Shown piece after piece: positions 1-8,674 of a stretch of DNA of 64,000 nucleotides (its first letter is position 1; each line of letters begins with the position of its first letter). The stretch is from NCBI GenBank assembly GCA_002356515.1, contig AP017605.1, forward strand, positions 2,046,001 through 2,110,000. The letters are read 5' to 3'. The notes below the pieces were generated by a model, which was given only the letters and a program-made list of their open reading frames with translations, searched no databases and had not been told where the DNA came from. The stretch is from Mesorhizobium loti (GTDB lineage Bacteria; Pseudomonadota; Alphaproteobacteria; Rhizobiales; Rhizobiaceae). The position numbers were made by a program, and so were the translations under genes.

Positions 1-1
1 T

Positions 2-748
2 CTCAAGTCTCTCTATCTCGGTGCTGCGGCTCTTGCAGTGGTGTTCGGCGCGCCCCCCGCTTTCGCGCAGCCGGCCCAAAATGTGATTTTGGTCCATGGC
101 GCGTTGGTCGATGGCAGCGGCTGGAGGGGTGTTTATGAGCGCCTGGTAGCCAAGGGCTTGAAAGTTACGGTCGTTCAGGAACCGAACACTTCGCTGGCGG
201 ATGACGTTCAGGCGGTTCACCGCGCTATCGAGCAGCAAAATGGGCCGGTTGTCCTCGTCGGCCACAGCTATGGTGGTCAGATCATCACCGAAGCCGGCAT
301 CGACGCGAAGGTTTCGGCACTTGTCTATGTCGCGGCCATCGTTCCGGATGTTGGCGAGGGCGTAGGCGATGTGTTTGAGAAGTGGCCGAGCCCGACCGCG
401 GACGCGTTCAAGCCGACTTCTGACGGCTTCCTGCTGTTCGATCCCGCGAAGTTCCGAGCGGGATTCGCCGCTGACCTGCCCAAGGCCGAGACGGATTTCA
501 TGACTAACTCGCAGGTGCCGGTTTCGGCGAAGATCCTCGGAACCAAGACGCAGCACGCGGCCTGGAAGACCAAGCCGAGCTACGGCATCGTGGCCGGGCT
601 GGACATGGCTGTCGGCGCCGAGGCGGAGCGGTCTATGTACAAGCGGGCAAGTGCGAAGGTCACCGAGGTGCCCGGTGCCAGCCATGCGGTTTATATCTCG
701 CATCCGCTCGAAGTCGCCGATGTCATCGCGGAAGCGGCGAGCAAATGA
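2..748 (+). CDS. alpha/beta hydrolase, secreted (5' end cut by window)
   Basis: The reading frame is already open at base 2, so the true start lies before the window; the GTG at 38 would fall inside the signal peptide. The visible N-terminus is a hydrophobic stretch ending in AFAQ, a typical export signal. The mature part has the alpha/beta-hydrolase pattern: the VHGA oxyanion strand, then the nucleophile elbow GHSYGG encoded near 260-277, and a late SHAVYISHP segment that should carry the catalytic histidine. About 248 residues are visible, close to the family size of 250-270. The substrate cannot be told from sequence. The genes that follow on the same strand are also small oxidoreductases and hydrolases. 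Confidence 0.85.
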   Translation, partial: LKSLYLGAAALAVVFGAPPAFAQPAQNVILVHGALVDGSGWRGVYERLVAKGLKVTVVQEPNTSLADDVQAVHRAIEQQNGPVVLVGHSYGGQIITEAGIDAKVSALVYVAAIVPDVGEGVGDVFEKWPSPTADAFKPTSDGFLLFDPAKFRAGFAADLPKAETDFMTNSQVPVSAKILGTKTQHAAWKTKPSYGIVAGLDMAVGAEAERSMYKRASAKVTEVPGASHAVYISHPLEVADVIAEAASK

Positions 749-762
749 AGCCGATGCCCTGA

Positions 763-1005
763 TGTTCAGGCTCAGGGCTGCGGAAAGTTTCGTGGCCCAT
801 GCGCCGAAGCCACCGCTGTGGCTTCGGCATCGCGACCGGCCAACTCATCGGTGCGGGTCTCCCGATTCTTGAAGCTGTCCACGAGGAGCTCAGCAAAGCT
901 GTCTCGGCGGGCCTCGGGGAGAAGGACTGGTCGATCATGGCCGACATGACGGTTCGTGGCGGCGACAGCTTTGCGTCGTCTGAAAACAACTCGGAGAAGA
1001 AGTAA
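763..1005 (+). pseudogene. C-terminal fragment of a 3-hydroxyisobutyrate-dehydrogenase-type gene
   Basis: The frame is open from just after a TGA at 760 to the TAA at 1005 and encodes about 80 residues. The part from GQLIGAGLPILEAV onward, followed by an amphipathic helix and GLGEKDWSIMAD, resembles the end of the all-helical C-terminal domain of beta-hydroxyacid dehydrogenases (6PGDH/HIBADH fold), where the pattern AxGLPxPLxxA...AxxxGxGxxDxSA is usual. The NAD-binding domain and most of the helical domain are missing, so this is probably a deletion relic. The next gene starts right at its stop. A short ATG ORF (799) exists within it, but I do not think it is functional. The call rests on memory of the family pattern. 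Confidence 0.45.
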
Positions 1006-1829
1006 TGAAAACTTGGCTCATCACAGGCTGCTCAAGCGGCTTCGGCCAGCGGCTCGCGCTCGCCGCAGCACAGCGCGGCGACCGGGTGATCGCGACTGCC
1101 CGCAATGTCAAGACGATCGAGGAAATGGCCGAGCCTTTCGGCGACCGCATGATCACCTTGCCGCTCGATGTGACCGATGCTGCGGCAGCCGAGGCAGCGG
1201 TCGCAAAGGCGGTCGAGACATTCGGTGGGTTTGACGTGCTCGTGAACAATGCCGGCTACGCGCTATTCGGCGCGATCGAGGAAGGCAGGCCCGAGGAATA
1301 TCGGCCGATGTTCGAGGTAAACGTCTTCGGCCTGATCGAAACCACCAGAGCCGCGCTCCCCGTCCTACGACGTTCGGGGGGAACGATCGTCAACATGTCG
1401 TCCGGCGCGGGCATCGAGGGCCGCGGCGGCGGAGGCTATTACCACGCCGCCAAATTCGCCGTGGAAGGGATTTCCGAGGCGCTCGCCGGCGAGCTGGAGC
1501 CGTTCGGCATCCGCGTGCTGATCGTCGAGCCTGGGCCGTTTCGCACCGATTTTCTTGGCCGTTCGATCACGATGGCGGCCAACGAGATGCCGGAATACGC
1601 CGCGAGCTCGCGCAAGCACTATCGCGAAACCAACAATGGCAATCAGGCGGGCGATCCCGACAAGGCGATCGCGGTGATCCTGCAGGCAGTCGACGCCGAT
1701 GACGCCCCGCTTCATCTGCCGCTCGGCCCGATCGCGCACTCGATCGCTGAGCGAAAGCTGGCTGCATTCCGCAGCGATATCGACGCCTGGCGTGACGTCT
1801 CGATCGCCACCGATTTCGGCCAGCCCTAA
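1005..1829 (+). CDS. short-chain dehydrogenase/reductase (SDR)
   Basis: This is a 274-residue classical SDR, a cytosolic NAD(P)-dependent oxidoreductase. The cofactor motif TGCSSGFG is at residues 7-14, NNAG at 81-84, the catalytic serine region MSSGAG near 131-136 and the YxxxK pair at Y146 and K150. The first strand ends in R33 after a TAR segment, which favours NADP(H). The start ATG is preceded by GAGAAGAAGTA, a usable ribosome binding site, and overlaps the stop of the upstream relic by one base. The PGPFRTDF segment after the active site is typical of the SDR subgroup often annotated as oxidoreductase with unknown substrate. Nothing in the neighbourhood names the substrate. Confidence 0.92.
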   Translation: MKTWLITGCSSGFGQRLALAAAQRGDRVIATARNVKTIEEMAEPFGDRMITLPLDVTDAAAAEAAVAKAVETFGGFDVLVNNAGYALFGAIEEGRPEEYRPMFEVNVFGLIETTRAALPVLRRSGGTIVNMSSGAGIEGRGGGGYYHAAKFAVEGISEALAGELEPFGIRVLIVEPGPFRTDFLGRSITMAANEMPEYAASSRKHYRETNNGNQAGDPDKAIAVILQAVDADDAPLHLPLGPIAHSIAERKLAAFRSDIDAWRDVSIATDFGQP

Positions 1830-1879
1830 GCGCTGGCCGCGAGCTCTCTTTGAACGTCAGCTTCGATTGGAAAGCGATC

Positions 1880-2728
1880 ATGATCGCAACTTTGAAGGGG
1901 TTTACCCAGCAACTGGTGCCGGTGAATGGCATCAAGATCAACGCCGTCACGGGAGGCTCAGGCCCGCCGATCCTTCTGCTTCACGGCTGGCCGGAAACAT
2001 GGTGGGAATGGCACCATGTGATGCCGCTGCTGGCCGAGCATTTCAGCGTGGTGGCCATGGATCTGCGCGGCGCGGGCTTTTCCGACTGCCCGCTTGACGG
2101 CTATGACAAGGCCACGATGGCGCGTGACGCACACGAGGTCATGATTGCCCTTGGGCATGAGCGCTACGCTGTTTGCGGCCATGACATTGGCGGAATGGTG
2201 GCATTGCCGCAGGCCGCCATTTATCGGGAGGCAGTAACTCACTTAGCCGTCCTCGACGTTCCGCTTCCCGGCTGGACGCAATGGGAGGCGACTACTGCAA
2301 GGATTTGGCACTTCAGCTTCCATATGAACCGGGATCTGCCCGAGCGCCTGATCCACGGCCGTGAATATGACTATGTTTCGGCCTTCATGGCAGAGCGGTT
2401 CTACGATCACAGCACCTTCAATCCGGCTGACATCGAGATCTACGCCAAGGCGATGGCGCTTCCTGGCCGCACGCGCGGCGGCATGGAATGGTATCGCACC
2501 CTCGCCGCCGATCATGCGGCTGCGCTCGAGTACAAGAAGCGGCCGCTCGAGATACCGGTGCTTGGCCTGGGTGGGGACCAGCGCTTCGGTCCGCAGATGG
2601 TCCCCATGCTCAAGGAGTTCGCGAGCAATGTGACGGGCGGCTCGATTGCGCGGTGCAGCCACTATGTCGCGGACGAGCGGCCGGACGAAGTGGGGGCCGC
2701 TCTGATCGATTTCCTCAAGGCCAATTGA
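1880..2728 (+). CDS. alpha/beta hydrolase with Asp nucleophile (epoxide hydrolase / dehalogenase type)
   Basis: The protein has 282 residues. The HGWP motif at 35-38 and the nucleophile elbow GHDIGG with Asp102 place it in the epoxide hydrolase/haloalkane dehalogenase branch of the alpha/beta hydrolases, where the Asp forms a covalent ester. HGWP and the WWEWHHVMP stretch favour epoxide-hydrolase-like proteins. The late CSHYVADERPDEV segment supplies the catalytic His. I chose the ATG at 1880 because it has GGAAAG five bases upstream; a TTG at 1850 is in frame but would add an unusual leader. It follows the SDR gene after 50 bases and may be cotranscribed. The true substrate is unknown. Confidence 0.88.
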   Translation: MIATLKGFTQQLVPVNGIKINAVTGGSGPPILLLHGWPETWWEWHHVMPLLAEHFSVVAMDLRGAGFSDCPLDGYDKATMARDAHEVMIALGHERYAVCGHDIGGMVALPQAAIYREAVTHLAVLDVPLPGWTQWEATTARIWHFSFHMNRDLPERLIHGREYDYVSAFMAERFYDHSTFNPADIEIYAKAMALPGRTRGGMEWYRTLAADHAAALEYKKRPLEIPVLGLGGDQRFGPQMVPMLKEFASNVTGGSIARCSHYVADERPDEVGAALIDFLKAN

Positions 2729-2832
2729 GATTCTGCGATCGCCCCATCGTAGGCCGGGGGATCGCGCCATTGCGGGCGAAGTTGCGCCCACATTTATCGC
2801 GTTCGATCGATTAAATAACAAAGGAAACTGTC

Positions 2833-3363
2833 ATGACCGCACCTGTCATTCACGGCGTCAATCATATCGGCATCACGGTGCCCGACATCGAAGCAGCAAA
2901 ATCGTTCCTGGTGGAAGCTTTCGGCGGCCAGGTGATCTATCAGTCCTTTGGGCCGCAGGATCCGCCGCGGCAGGGACCCGAATTCGAGCGGGCCGTCGGC
3001 GCTTTCCCTGGAACGGTCGTGCGTGCGCAGGCGATGGTCAAGATTGGAACCGGACCTGACATCGAGCTCTTCGAAATGCACGGCCCCGAACAAGCCCAGC
3101 CGGTTCGAGCGAGCGACTTCGGCATTACGCACTTCGGTGTCTACACCGACGACATCGACGCATCGGTCGAGCGCTTCCAGAAGGCGGGAGGCACACCCCT
3201 CACCGCGCCGCGCACTATTCCCTATGCAACCGAGAAAGGTCCTGGAAATAAGGTCTGCTACTGCCGCATGCCATGGGGCACGACGATGGAATTCATCACC
3301 ACGCCGGATCGCATGGCCTATCATGACCAGACGGCTCTGCGCAGGTGGCAGGACGACGACTGA
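2833..3363 (+). CDS. VOC-family protein (glyoxalase/dioxygenase fold)
   Basis: The protein has 176 residues. It begins with HGVNHIGITVPDIEAAKSF, the usual first beta-alpha-beta unit of the vicinal oxygen chelate fold, and has a second module starting at ITHFGVYTDDIDASVERF. His11 in the first module, a Glu in the WGTTMEFIT segment near the end and the second-module His are candidate metal ligands. The family covers glyoxalase I, ring-cleaving dioxygenases and methylmalonyl-CoA epimerase; none can be chosen here. AAGGAAACTGTC before the ATG is a good ribosome binding site. It ends the rightward gene group, and the 193 bases to the next gene hold no ORF that I trust. Confidence 0.85.
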   Translation: MTAPVIHGVNHIGITVPDIEAAKSFLVEAFGGQVIYQSFGPQDPPRQGPEFERAVGAFPGTVVRAQAMVKIGTGPDIELFEMHGPEQAQPVRASDFGITHFGVYTDDIDASVERFQKAGGTPLTAPRTIPYATEKGPGNKVCYCRMPWGTTMEFITTPDRMAYHDQTALRRWQDDD

Positions 3364-3556
3364 GCAGGGCGCAAAAGGGTCTGCAATCAGTTAGGTCGCG
3401 GCGATGCTGACCCTATCGAAGGGCACGAAACGGACTTTCGCTTCTAGGCTGAGCGAGTGTCTGCTTCCGGGTACCGCATGCACGTACTTGAGCGACGGAG
3501 ATGAGGCGCATTGCTGACATCAGCAACCATTTTATTTGAGCCTACGCTGAGCACCC

Positions 3557-4558
3557 TCAAACCACCCGCACCCGCCGCCCAAAACTCCGCATCAGCCCCT
3601 TCGGCAGGAACAGCATCGCCAGGATGATCGTCAGCCCCGATATCACCGGGTGATAATCCGGCACAACAATGCGCGCGAGGTCGAACACCGCATACATGAC
3701 GAAGGCGCCGAGGATCGGGCCGAGCAGCGTGCCGGTGCCGCCGACCACGGTCATCATCAGCGGCAGCAGCATCCAGTCGAGATCGAAGACGGAATCCGGG
3801 CCGACATGGAAGATGTAGTAGGTGTAGAGGCTGCCGGCGATGCCGGCGATGAAGGCGCTGCCGGCGAAGGCGGCGACCTTGACCCTGAGCACATCGATGC
3901 CGTTGGCCGACGCCGCCATCTCGTCGTCGCGCACGGCGATCAGCGCCAGGCCGTAGCGCGAGCGCATCAGCAAGTGGATGGCGAGTGCCGTGCCCACCAT
4001 CAGGCCGAGCCCGACCAGATAGTGCGGCAACAGCGTGTCGAACGTGCCGGCGGGCGCGACGACGCCGAAGGCGCCGCCGGTGAAGTCGCCGCCATTGATG
4101 AACATCACCTTGACGATCTCGCCGAAGCCGAGGGTGCCCAAGGCAAAATAGTCGCCGCGCAGTTTGGACAGAAGCGGCAGGCCGATGATGATGGCGGCCA
4201 CCGCCGCGACCAGCCCGCCCAGCACCATCGTCACCGGATCGAAATAATAGAGGCGCGGGTAGGCATCGTAGAGCGAGCCCCAGAGATAATTGCCGCTCCA
4301 CAGGATCGCGGTGGCGTAGGCGCCGAGCCCGAAGAAGGCATGGTTGCCGAGGCTGATCTGGCCACCGAAGCCGGCGACCAGGTTCCAGCCCTGCGCCATG
4401 ATGGCGTAGATGAAAACGAAGAACAGGAATGAGAAGGCGTAAGAGTCGATCGCGCCGGGCAGCAGCGGCAACAGGGCGAGCGCCGCGATGGCGGCAGCCG
4501 CAATCCACATCCAGGCTTGTCTTGGCCAGGCCCGTTCCAAAAAGGCTTGCTTCAACAT
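3557..4558 (-). CDS. livM: branched-chain amino acid type ABC permease LivM
   Basis: A 333-residue inner-membrane permease with about nine hydrophobic segments. The stretch GWNLVAGFGGQISLGNHAFF is the hallmark of LivM proteins, followed by LRGDYFALGTLGFGEI and the cytoplasmic VRDDEMAASANGID loop that contacts the ATPase. It is the last gene of the leftward unit and starts five bases beyond the livH stop. With LivH it forms the transmembrane path for amino acids, amides or other small carboxylates. Despite the name, the adjacent SDR, SnoaL-like and MoaF-like genes suggest a substrate other than leucine or isoleucine. Confidence 0.93.
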   Translation of the reverse strand: MLKQAFLERAWPRQAWMWIAAAAIAALALLPLLPGAIDSYAFSFLFFVFIYAIMAQGWNLVAGFGGQISLGNHAFFGLGAYATAILWSGNYLWGSLYDAYPRLYYFDPVTMVLGGLVAAVAAIIIGLPLLSKLRGDYFALGTLGFGEIVKVMFINGGDFTGGAFGVVAPAGTFDTLLPHYLVGLGLMVGTALAIHLLMRSRYGLALIAVRDDEMAASANGIDVLRVKVAAFAGSAFIAGIAGSLYTYYIFHVGPDSVFDLDWMLLPLMMTVVGGTGTLLGPILGAFVMYAVFDLARIVVPDYHPVISGLTIILAMLFLPKGLMRSFGRRVRVV

Positions 4559-4563
4559 GGCGC

Positions 4564-5460
4564 TCAAGCCTTCTTGTAGGGCCGGCTGAACAGGCCTTCC
4601 GGCTTGAACATCAGCACCGCCAGGAACACGCCATAGGCGATGGCGTTGGTCCAGCCGCCTGAGATGAAATACTGCACATAGGCCTCGATCAGACCGAGGA
4701 TGATGCCGCCGGCGAGCGCGCCCGCGACATTGCCGATGCCGCCCAGCGCCAGCGCCACCAGCGCCTTGAGGCTGAAGATGAACCCGGCAAACGGGTTGAA
4801 CGGGAATGTGGTCGCCACCGCCACACCGGCCGCGCCTGCGAGCGCAATGCCGATGGCGAAGGCAATGGCGTTGACGCGGTGCGGGCTGATGCCCATCAGC
4901 GTCGCCGCCTCCATGTCCTCGGACGCGGCGCGCACCGCCTTGCCGACAATCGTCTTGCGCAGGAACAGCACCACCAGCCCGGTGCCGGCGAGCGCGATGA
5001 GGAAACCCATCGAGCGGGTGAACGAGGTGCGCACGCCCAGGATCTCGATGCCGCTCGCCGTGTACGAGGTGACCACAGCCGCCGTGTTGCCGCCCCACAC
5101 CACCGTCATCAGGTTCTGGATCAGGAACATCAGGCCGACCGCAATCAGCAACGAGATATTGCGGTCCTCTTCGGCGGCCGCGCGGCGGAACAGGCCCTGA
5201 TAGACCAGCCAGCCGACACCGAGCCCGACCGGCACGACGATCAGCAGCGACAGGAACGGGTCGATGCCCAGCCCGTAGAACAGCGCCCGCACGAAATAGG
5301 CGGCGAGGATGATCATCGCGCCCTGCGCCAGGAAGATCAGCCGCATGGTGCCGAAGATGAGGCTCAAGCCCACGGCGGCGACACCATACATGGCGCCGCC
5401 CAGCGCGCCGTTGAGCGCCAGCTGCAGCAGGATTTCGGGAGGTGGCAGGTTGACCATCAT
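4564..5460 (-). CDS. livH: branched-chain amino acid type ABC permease LivH
   Basis: A 298-residue membrane protein with the LivH pattern: LALNGALGGAMYGVAAVGLS at the start, FGTMRLIFLAQGAMIILAAY in the second segment and the EAA-like loop RAASEDMEAATLMGI. Its ATG overlaps the livF stop as ATGA (5457-5460), a sign of translational coupling. A second in-frame ATG directly follows the first. It partners with LivM to make the permease heterodimer driven by LivG and LivF. Confidence 0.93.
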   Translation of the reverse strand: MMVNLPPPEILLQLALNGALGGAMYGVAAVGLSLIFGTMRLIFLAQGAMIILAAYFVRALFYGLGIDPFLSLLIVVPVGLGVGWLVYQGLFRRAAAEEDRNISLLIAVGLMFLIQNLMTVVWGGNTAAVVTSYTASGIEILGVRTSFTRSMGFLIALAGTGLVVLFLRKTIVGKAVRAASEDMEAATLMGISPHRVNAIAFAIGIALAGAAGVAVATTFPFNPFAGFIFSLKALVALALGGIGNVAGALAGGIILGLIEAYVQYFISGGWTNAIAYGVFLAVLMFKPEGLFSRPYKKA

Positions 5461-6185
5461 TGCACCTCCAACACGCCCATATAGGCCTTCTGGATTTCCG
5501 GGTCGGCGATGAGTTCGGCGCCCGTGCCTTGCATGGCGAGCTCGCCGGTCTTCAGCACGAAGCCATAGTCGGCGACCTTCAGCGCCTGGTGGATGTTCTG
5601 TTCGACCAGGAGGATGGTGACGCCCTGTTTGTGCAAGGTCTCGATCAGCGCGAACATCTGCTGCACCACGATCGGGCTCAGGCCCAGCGACGGCTCGTCG
5701 AGGATGAGCAGCGAGGGATCCGACATGGTGGCGCGCGCGATGGCCAGCATCTGCTGTTCGCCGCCCGAGAGCGAGCCGGCCTTCTGCCCTGCCCGCTCCT
5801 TCAGCCGCGGAAACAGCGTGTAGGCCTTTTCCAGGGACTGTTTGAAGCGCTTCCGCACCTTGGGCTGGAAGGCGCCAAGTTCGAGGTTTTCCAGCACCGT
5901 CATCTGCCGGAACAGGCCGCGCCCTTCCGGCACATGGGCGATGCCCATGCCGGCGATCTCTTCCGGCGCCTTGCCGGCCAGCGGCACGCCCGAAAGAAAG
6001 ATCTCGCCGCGCTTCGGCTTGAGCAGGCCGGAGATGGTTTTCAACAGCGTCGTCTTGCCCGCGCCATTGGCGCCGACGATGGCCACGATCGTGCCGGGGT
6101 CGACATGGATCGACACGCCCCACAGCGCGCCGACATCGCCATAGGCGACTTCGAGGTTTTTCACGTCAAGCAGCCGGTTCGCCAA
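5457..6185 (-). CDS. livF: ABC transporter ATP-binding protein LivF
   Basis: A 242-residue ABC ATPase. Walker A GANGAGKTT is at residues 38-46, the signature LSGGEQQ lies mid-protein and Walker B LLILDEPSLGL follows, with the switch His in LLVEQN being replaced by Gln as is usual in LivF. The C-terminus ends after AYMGVLEVQ, the typical short LivF end. Its start overlaps the livG coding end by 20 bases, so the two ATPases are very probably cotranslated. It powers the LivHM permease from the cytoplasmic side. Confidence 0.95.
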   Translation of the reverse strand: MANRLLDVKNLEVAYGDVGALWGVSIHVDPGTIVAIVGANGAGKTTLLKTISGLLKPKRGEIFLSGVPLAGKAPEEIAGMGIAHVPEGRGLFRQMTVLENLELGAFQPKVRKRFKQSLEKAYTLFPRLKERAGQKAGSLSGGEQQMLAIARATMSDPSLLILDEPSLGLSPIVVQQMFALIETLHKQGVTILLVEQNIHQALKVADYGFVLKTGELAMQGTGAELIADPEIQKAYMGVLEVQ

Positions 6186-6903
6186 GATAGGCCTCGATCA
6201 CTTTGCGGTTGGCGACGATTTCGCGGGGCGTGCCGTCGGCGATCTTCTCGCCATGGTCGAGCACGATCACCCGGCTGCACACTTTCATGATGGCGTCGAC
6301 CTTGTGCTCCACCCACAGGATCGAGACGCCCCGTTCACTGCGCACACGGCGGATGACGTCGACCATGCGCTGGATCTCGGTCGGGTTCAGCCCGGCCATC
6401 GGCTCGTCGAGCAAAAGCAGCGCCGGGCTGGAGGCGACCGCCCGCGCGATCTCCAGCAGGCGGCGGTCGGAGAGCGTCATATGCGCGGTGCGGACATCGC
6501 GTTTTGCGGTCAGCCCCACCAGTTCGAGCGCTTCCTCGGCCGCGGCCGTCGCGTGCTTGACGCGCCCGCCGGCGCCATAGACGGCGCCGACCATGATGTT
6601 CTCGAACGCAGTCATGGTGAGGAAGGTGCGCACCAGCTGGAAGGTGCGCGCGATGCCCAGCCGGCAGATGCGATGCGGTGCCGTGCCGGTGATGTCCTGG
6701 CCACGGAAACGGATGCGCCCTTGGGTGGGCGTGTAGAGCGCGGTGATCAGGTTGAACAGCGTCGACTTGCCGGCGCCATTGGGACCGATCAGCCCGATCA
6801 GTTCGTTAGCGCCGACGGCGATGTCGATGTTGTTGAGCACGACAAGCCCGCCGAACCGCTTCTGGACCGCCTCGAGGCGAAGCAGGGTTTCGTCAGGCTG
6901 CAT
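6166..6903 (-). CDS. livG: ABC transporter ATP-binding protein LivG
   Basis: A 245-residue ABC ATPase with Walker A GPNGAGKST at 40-48 and Walker B LLLLDEPMAGL. The C-terminal helix with GTPREIVANRKVIEAYLG is characteristic of LivG. The signature segment reads TLSDRRLLEIARA, a looser version of the LSGGQ loop; LivG proteins often deviate here, so I do not take it as inactivation. It lies between the substrate-binding protein gene and livF in the leftward unit. Confidence 0.95.
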   Translation of the reverse strand: MQPDETLLRLEAVQKRFGGLVVLNNIDIAVGANELIGLIGPNGAGKSTLFNLITALYTPTQGRIRFRGQDITGTAPHRICRLGIARTFQLVRTFLTMTAFENIMVGAVYGAGGRVKHATAAAEEALELVGLTAKRDVRTAHMTLSDRRLLEIARAVASSPALLLLDEPMAGLNPTEIQRMVDVIRRVRSERGVSILWVEHKVDAIMKVCSRVIVLDHGEKIADGTPREIVANRKVIEAYLGEPAA

Positions 6904-7002
6904 CGTGTCTCCGTTTCTCCAGTTGTCAGATGCTTGATATCGCGGCGGGCGCCTGGCTTCGCAAATCAGACGCCCGCCTCCGCTGCCGCCGTTTTCAATC
7001 GC

Positions 7003-8211
7003 TCAGCGCTTGTCCCAGGCCGGTGCTGGCTTGTAGGTCCAGTTGCCGTCCGGGAAGATCAGCTGGTGCTTGCCTTGCCACCATTGCGTGGCGACGCTGG
7101 GGATCAGCGCAAAGCCGGTCTGGTCGAATTTGAGATCGCCGACCACGGTGTCCTTGAACTCCTGGCCGAAGATCGCGTCGTGGATCGCACCGGCATCGGT
7201 CGAGCCCGCCTTCTCGATCGCCTGCGCCAGCACCTGCGCATTGGCGTAGAAGGCGCCGACGGTGACGGAGTCCTTCTTGAACTCGGCCTCATAACGGTCG
7301 CCGAGCTCCTTGGCGCCGTGGTAGGGGTAGCTCGACGACCAGAAGCCGTCGGTCAGGATGTAGTCGGAATCCGCCCCGAGCGCTTCGTGGAATTCGCCCG
7401 TCCAGGTGCCCTTCCAGCCATGCAGGTAAGGCACGGAGAAGCCGAGCTCCTTCATCTGGCGCAGCAGCGTCACCGTATCGGCCGGCGAGCCGAACACCAG
7501 CATGGCGTCGACATTGGCGGCCTTGAGCTTGGTGATCAGCGCCGAATAGTCGGTGGCGCCGATCGCCCAGGGATCGTCGACGGCAAAGGTGTAGCCATAT
7601 TTCTTGGCCGCCGCTTCGAAGGCGCCGCCAAAACCCTTGCCGTCGGGCGAATCCTCGGAAACCAGCGCCGGGTTCTTCGGCTTCTCATTGGCCGGCAGCT
7701 TGTCCCAGATCTCGAAAGGCACTTCGGCACCCGGCCCCGGATGGAAGAAAAACAGTGCCGAATATTTCAGCTTCAGCGGCTGCCATTCGAACGGAAAGGC
7801 CGTCGTGATCATGTAGAATTTCTTGTACTTCTCCGCGACGATGGCGCCGGCAATGTTCATCGGTCCCGAATGGGTCGACAAGAGCGCATCGACCTTCTGC
7901 ACCTTGATCAGGTTTTCCAGTGCCGAGGCCACCTTGCCTTCCGAGCTTTCGTCGTCGGCCACCACCAGGCGCACCGGCAGTTTCTTGCCGGCCGACTTGA
8001 CCATGATGCCGCCGGCCGTGTTGATGTCGGCGACCGCCTGCTCATAGGCCCATTTCTGCTCCTTGCCGTCGCCGGCCAGCGGCCCGGTCAAGGAGATCGG
8101 CGCGCCGATGACGATCTCGGTGTCGCCGGCATTCGCCGGGCTGGCGTCGCCAAGCGCAATCGCGCTTGTCAGGGCCAGGCCCGCAAGCATTGCCTTCAGA
8201 CTGTTTCCCAT
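7003..8211 (-). CDS. periplasmic amino-acid/amide-type ABC substrate-binding protein (LivK-like)
   Basis: A 402-residue binding protein. The first 28 residues form a signal peptide ending in ANA|G. The mature part begins with EIVIGAPISLTGPLAGDGKE, the standard opening of Leu/Ile/Val-type type I binding proteins, and later has LVVADDESSEGKVASALENL and DAMLVFGSPADTVTLLRQMK. AGGATGAA with GGGAGG before the ATG is a strong ribosome binding site. It delivers the ligand to LivFGHM. The ligand is not evident: the pocket residues do not allow me to choose between amino acids, amides and aromatic acids. Confidence 0.92.
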   Translation of the reverse strand: MGNSLKAMLAGLALTSAIALGDASPANAGDTEIVIGAPISLTGPLAGDGKEQKWAYEQAVADINTAGGIMVKSAGKKLPVRLVVADDESSEGKVASALENLIKVQKVDALLSTHSGPMNIAGAIVAEKYKKFYMITTAFPFEWQPLKLKYSALFFFHPGPGAEVPFEIWDKLPANEKPKNPALVSEDSPDGKGFGGAFEAAAKKYGYTFAVDDPWAIGATDYSALITKLKAANVDAMLVFGSPADTVTLLRQMKELGFSVPYLHGWKGTWTGEFHEALGADSDYILTDGFWSSSYPYHGAKELGDRYEAEFKKDSVTVGAFYANAQVLAQAIEKAGSTDAGAIHDAIFGQEFKDTVVGDLKFDQTGFALIPSVATQWWQGKHQLIFPDGNWTYKPAPAWDKR

Positions 8212-8267
8212 TTCATCCTCCCAGGTTTTTCGATCGGGCGGACACGGTCGTGCCCGGCCGCATGCCC

Positions 8268-8657
8268 TCAGACCGTCGCTGCCGCGACCAGGCTGGTGTC
8301 GGTGAACTGCTCGAAACTGAGCGCCTTGCCGGCCTTCATTTCCCAGACATGGACGACGCGCGCCGACATCGGCTTGCCGGTCTTTTTGTAGACACCCGAA
8401 TAGGTGCCGATGCCGACAATGGTGCTGCCGCCATCGACCAGTTTTTCGAGCTTCAACGCGTAGCCGTCCCACTCCTCGCCGATGCGCTTGAAGACGCCTT
8501 CGATGATGGCGTCGGGGCCGACATAGGTGCCGGCATAGGGAAAGCCGGCCATCTCGGTCCAGGCGGTGCGGCTGGTGACCGGCGCCATCATCGCGGCCAA
8601 ATCCTTGGCGTCGGAGCCGGCATAGTGCGCCTTGATCGCTTCGTAGTTTTTGTTCAT
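8268..8657 (-). CDS. SnoaL/NTF2-like protein
   Basis: A 129-residue protein with the cone-shaped SnoaL/NTF2 pattern: an N-terminal helix (YEAIKAHYAGSDAKDLAAMM), a loop with W and Y residues (TAWTEMAGFPYAGTYVGPDAI), VFKRIGEEWDGYALKLEKL, and two long C-terminal strands ending in ARVVHVWEMKAGKALSFEQF. Members act as small isomerases, hydrolases or binding proteins in catabolic clusters. The position between the MoaF-like gene and the transporter makes a role in metabolising the imported compound likely. The exact reaction is unknown. Confidence 0.8.
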   Translation of the reverse strand: MNKNYEAIKAHYAGSDAKDLAAMMAPVTSRTAWTEMAGFPYAGTYVGPDAIIEGVFKRIGEEWDGYALKLEKLVDGGSTIVGIGTYSGVYKKTGKPMSARVVHVWEMKAGKALSFEQFTDTSLVAAATV

Positions 8658-8674
8658 GGCGTTCCCCCGCGCGG

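Noticed and set aside
6478..6530. LivG judged inactive because of its non-standard LSGGQ loop
   Set aside because: LivG proteins often deviate in this loop; Walker A, Walker B and length are normal.
6253..8391. A 712-codon plus-strand frame opposite livG and the binding-protein gene
   Set aside because: Same antisense effect of GC-rich codons; it crosses the boundaries of two well-supported minus-strand genes and resembles no family.
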